Assembly (NCBI GenBank): GCA_035760645.1
Contig: DASTSO010000022.1
Coordinates: 1 to 13,096, forward strand
Direction: 5' to 3'
Source of the DNA: DASSTY01 sp035760645
Lineage (GTDB): Bacteria; Gemmatimonadota; Gemmatimonadetes; Gemmatimonadales; GWC2-71-9
Length of the DNA stretch: 13,096 bases
In this document: piece by piece, positions 12,973 to 13,096 of the stretch
Layout of the letters: every line of letters starts with the position of its first letter
How positions within the stretch are numbered: position 1 is the stretch's first letter
The notes under the pieces: model-generated
Databases searched by the model: none
What the model was told of the DNA's origin: nothing
What the model saw: the letters and a program-made list of their open reading frames with translations, nothing else
Position numbers and translations under genes: made by a program

Positions 12973-13096
12973 GCGCGCACGATCGACGATCTGGACACCG
13001 CCTGACGGCGGGCGTAACGTCACGCAGCAGGAGTCGCGGTTCCGGCAGGACCGGGTGCTCACCCGGGCGCCCGCCGCTCGACGTCGCCGACCCTCA
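12973..13096 (+). other. Right-edge non-coding region with structured leader and possible CDS start
   Basis: I see no complete gene in these 124 bp. After the promoter candidate (separate entry) comes a short hairpin, CCGGGT (13051-13056), loop GCTC, ACCCGG (13061-13066). A GTG at 13055 with AGGA just upstream would begin 'VLTRAPAARRRRPS' and run off the edge; this is only a possibility. Confidence 0.3.
12992..13020 (+). promoter_or_regulatory. Candidate promoter pointing out of the window
   Basis: TGGACA (12992-12997; 5 of 6 to TTGACA) is followed after exactly 17 nt by TAACGT (13015-13020; TA...T kept, 3 of 6). It lies 20 nt after the stop of the 99-aa gene and would drive whatever begins beyond base 13027. 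Confidence 0.45.

Noticed and set aside
10369..13062. A very long minus-strand open frame (about 900 codons) overlapping the antiporter
   Set aside because: It is low-complexity Arg/Ala/Gly-rich and runs in another frame of the antiporter, whose own frame has clear helices and RCK motifs. It is a shadow caused by the rarity of stop codons at this G+C.
1..13096. CRISPR array, tRNA, rRNA, IS element or prophage
   Set aside because: No regularly spaced repeats, no cloverleaf or rRNA-like sequence, no transposase or phage gene, and no terminal inverted repeats with target duplications were found on reading both strands.

Overview
The window is a stretch of chromosome from a very high-G+C bacterium (about three quarters G+C by eye, with almost every third codon position G or C). 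The style suggests Gemmatimonadota. Signs are short lipoproteins starting near 'ACGDGSTGP' or 'ACAGEAPSAP', a ZU5-like lipoprotein ending in 'HFSRYAVAW', and small conserved proteins I associate with that phylum. This placement is inferred from recalled resemblance, not from a search. I see no tRNA, rRNA, IS element, phage gene or CRISPR array, and all complete genes look intact.

Left arm (1-7353, all + strand). A chain of tightly packed genes begins with the 3' end of an unrecognised gene. It continues with an exported serine hydrolase of the class C beta-lactamase fold, a DUF6714-like protein, an unrecognised 164-aa protein, a DUF457/YdjM-like membrane protein, a DUF4260 membrane protein and an exported YtcJ-type amidohydrolase. 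Four junctions are 4-nt ATGA/GTGA overlaps, so translational coupling is likely. After a short gap with a credible promoter come a small lipoprotein and a DUF1624 (HGSNAT-like) membrane protein.

Middle (7354-8571). A 65-aa zinc-ribbon protein (+) faces a cold-shock-protein / ribosomal protein S21 pair (-). They share a perfect 19-bp inverted repeat that should terminate from both sides. The csp gene has a long apparent leader (about 230 nt from a candidate promoter). It contains a terminator-like hairpin, oriented with csp, that overlaps a competing pairing. This is the most interesting regulatory observation in the window.

Right arm (8572-13096). An unrecognised 153-aa protein sits 8 nt upstream of a beta-carbonic anhydrase with the full zinc site. 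Facing them are a ZU5-like lipoprotein and, further right, a KefB/KefC-type CPA2 antiporter with RCK domains, both on the minus strand. The antiporter is divergent from a 99-aa conserved-looking hypothetical gene. A good candidate promoter at the right edge points out of the window.

Broadly this is a housekeeping and envelope region: bicarbonate/CO2, cation and cold-shock physiology plus exported hydrolases. I do not see a convincing new defence or mobile system. The points worth following are the csp leader, the csp-rpsU pairing and several small unrecognised genes in tight operons.
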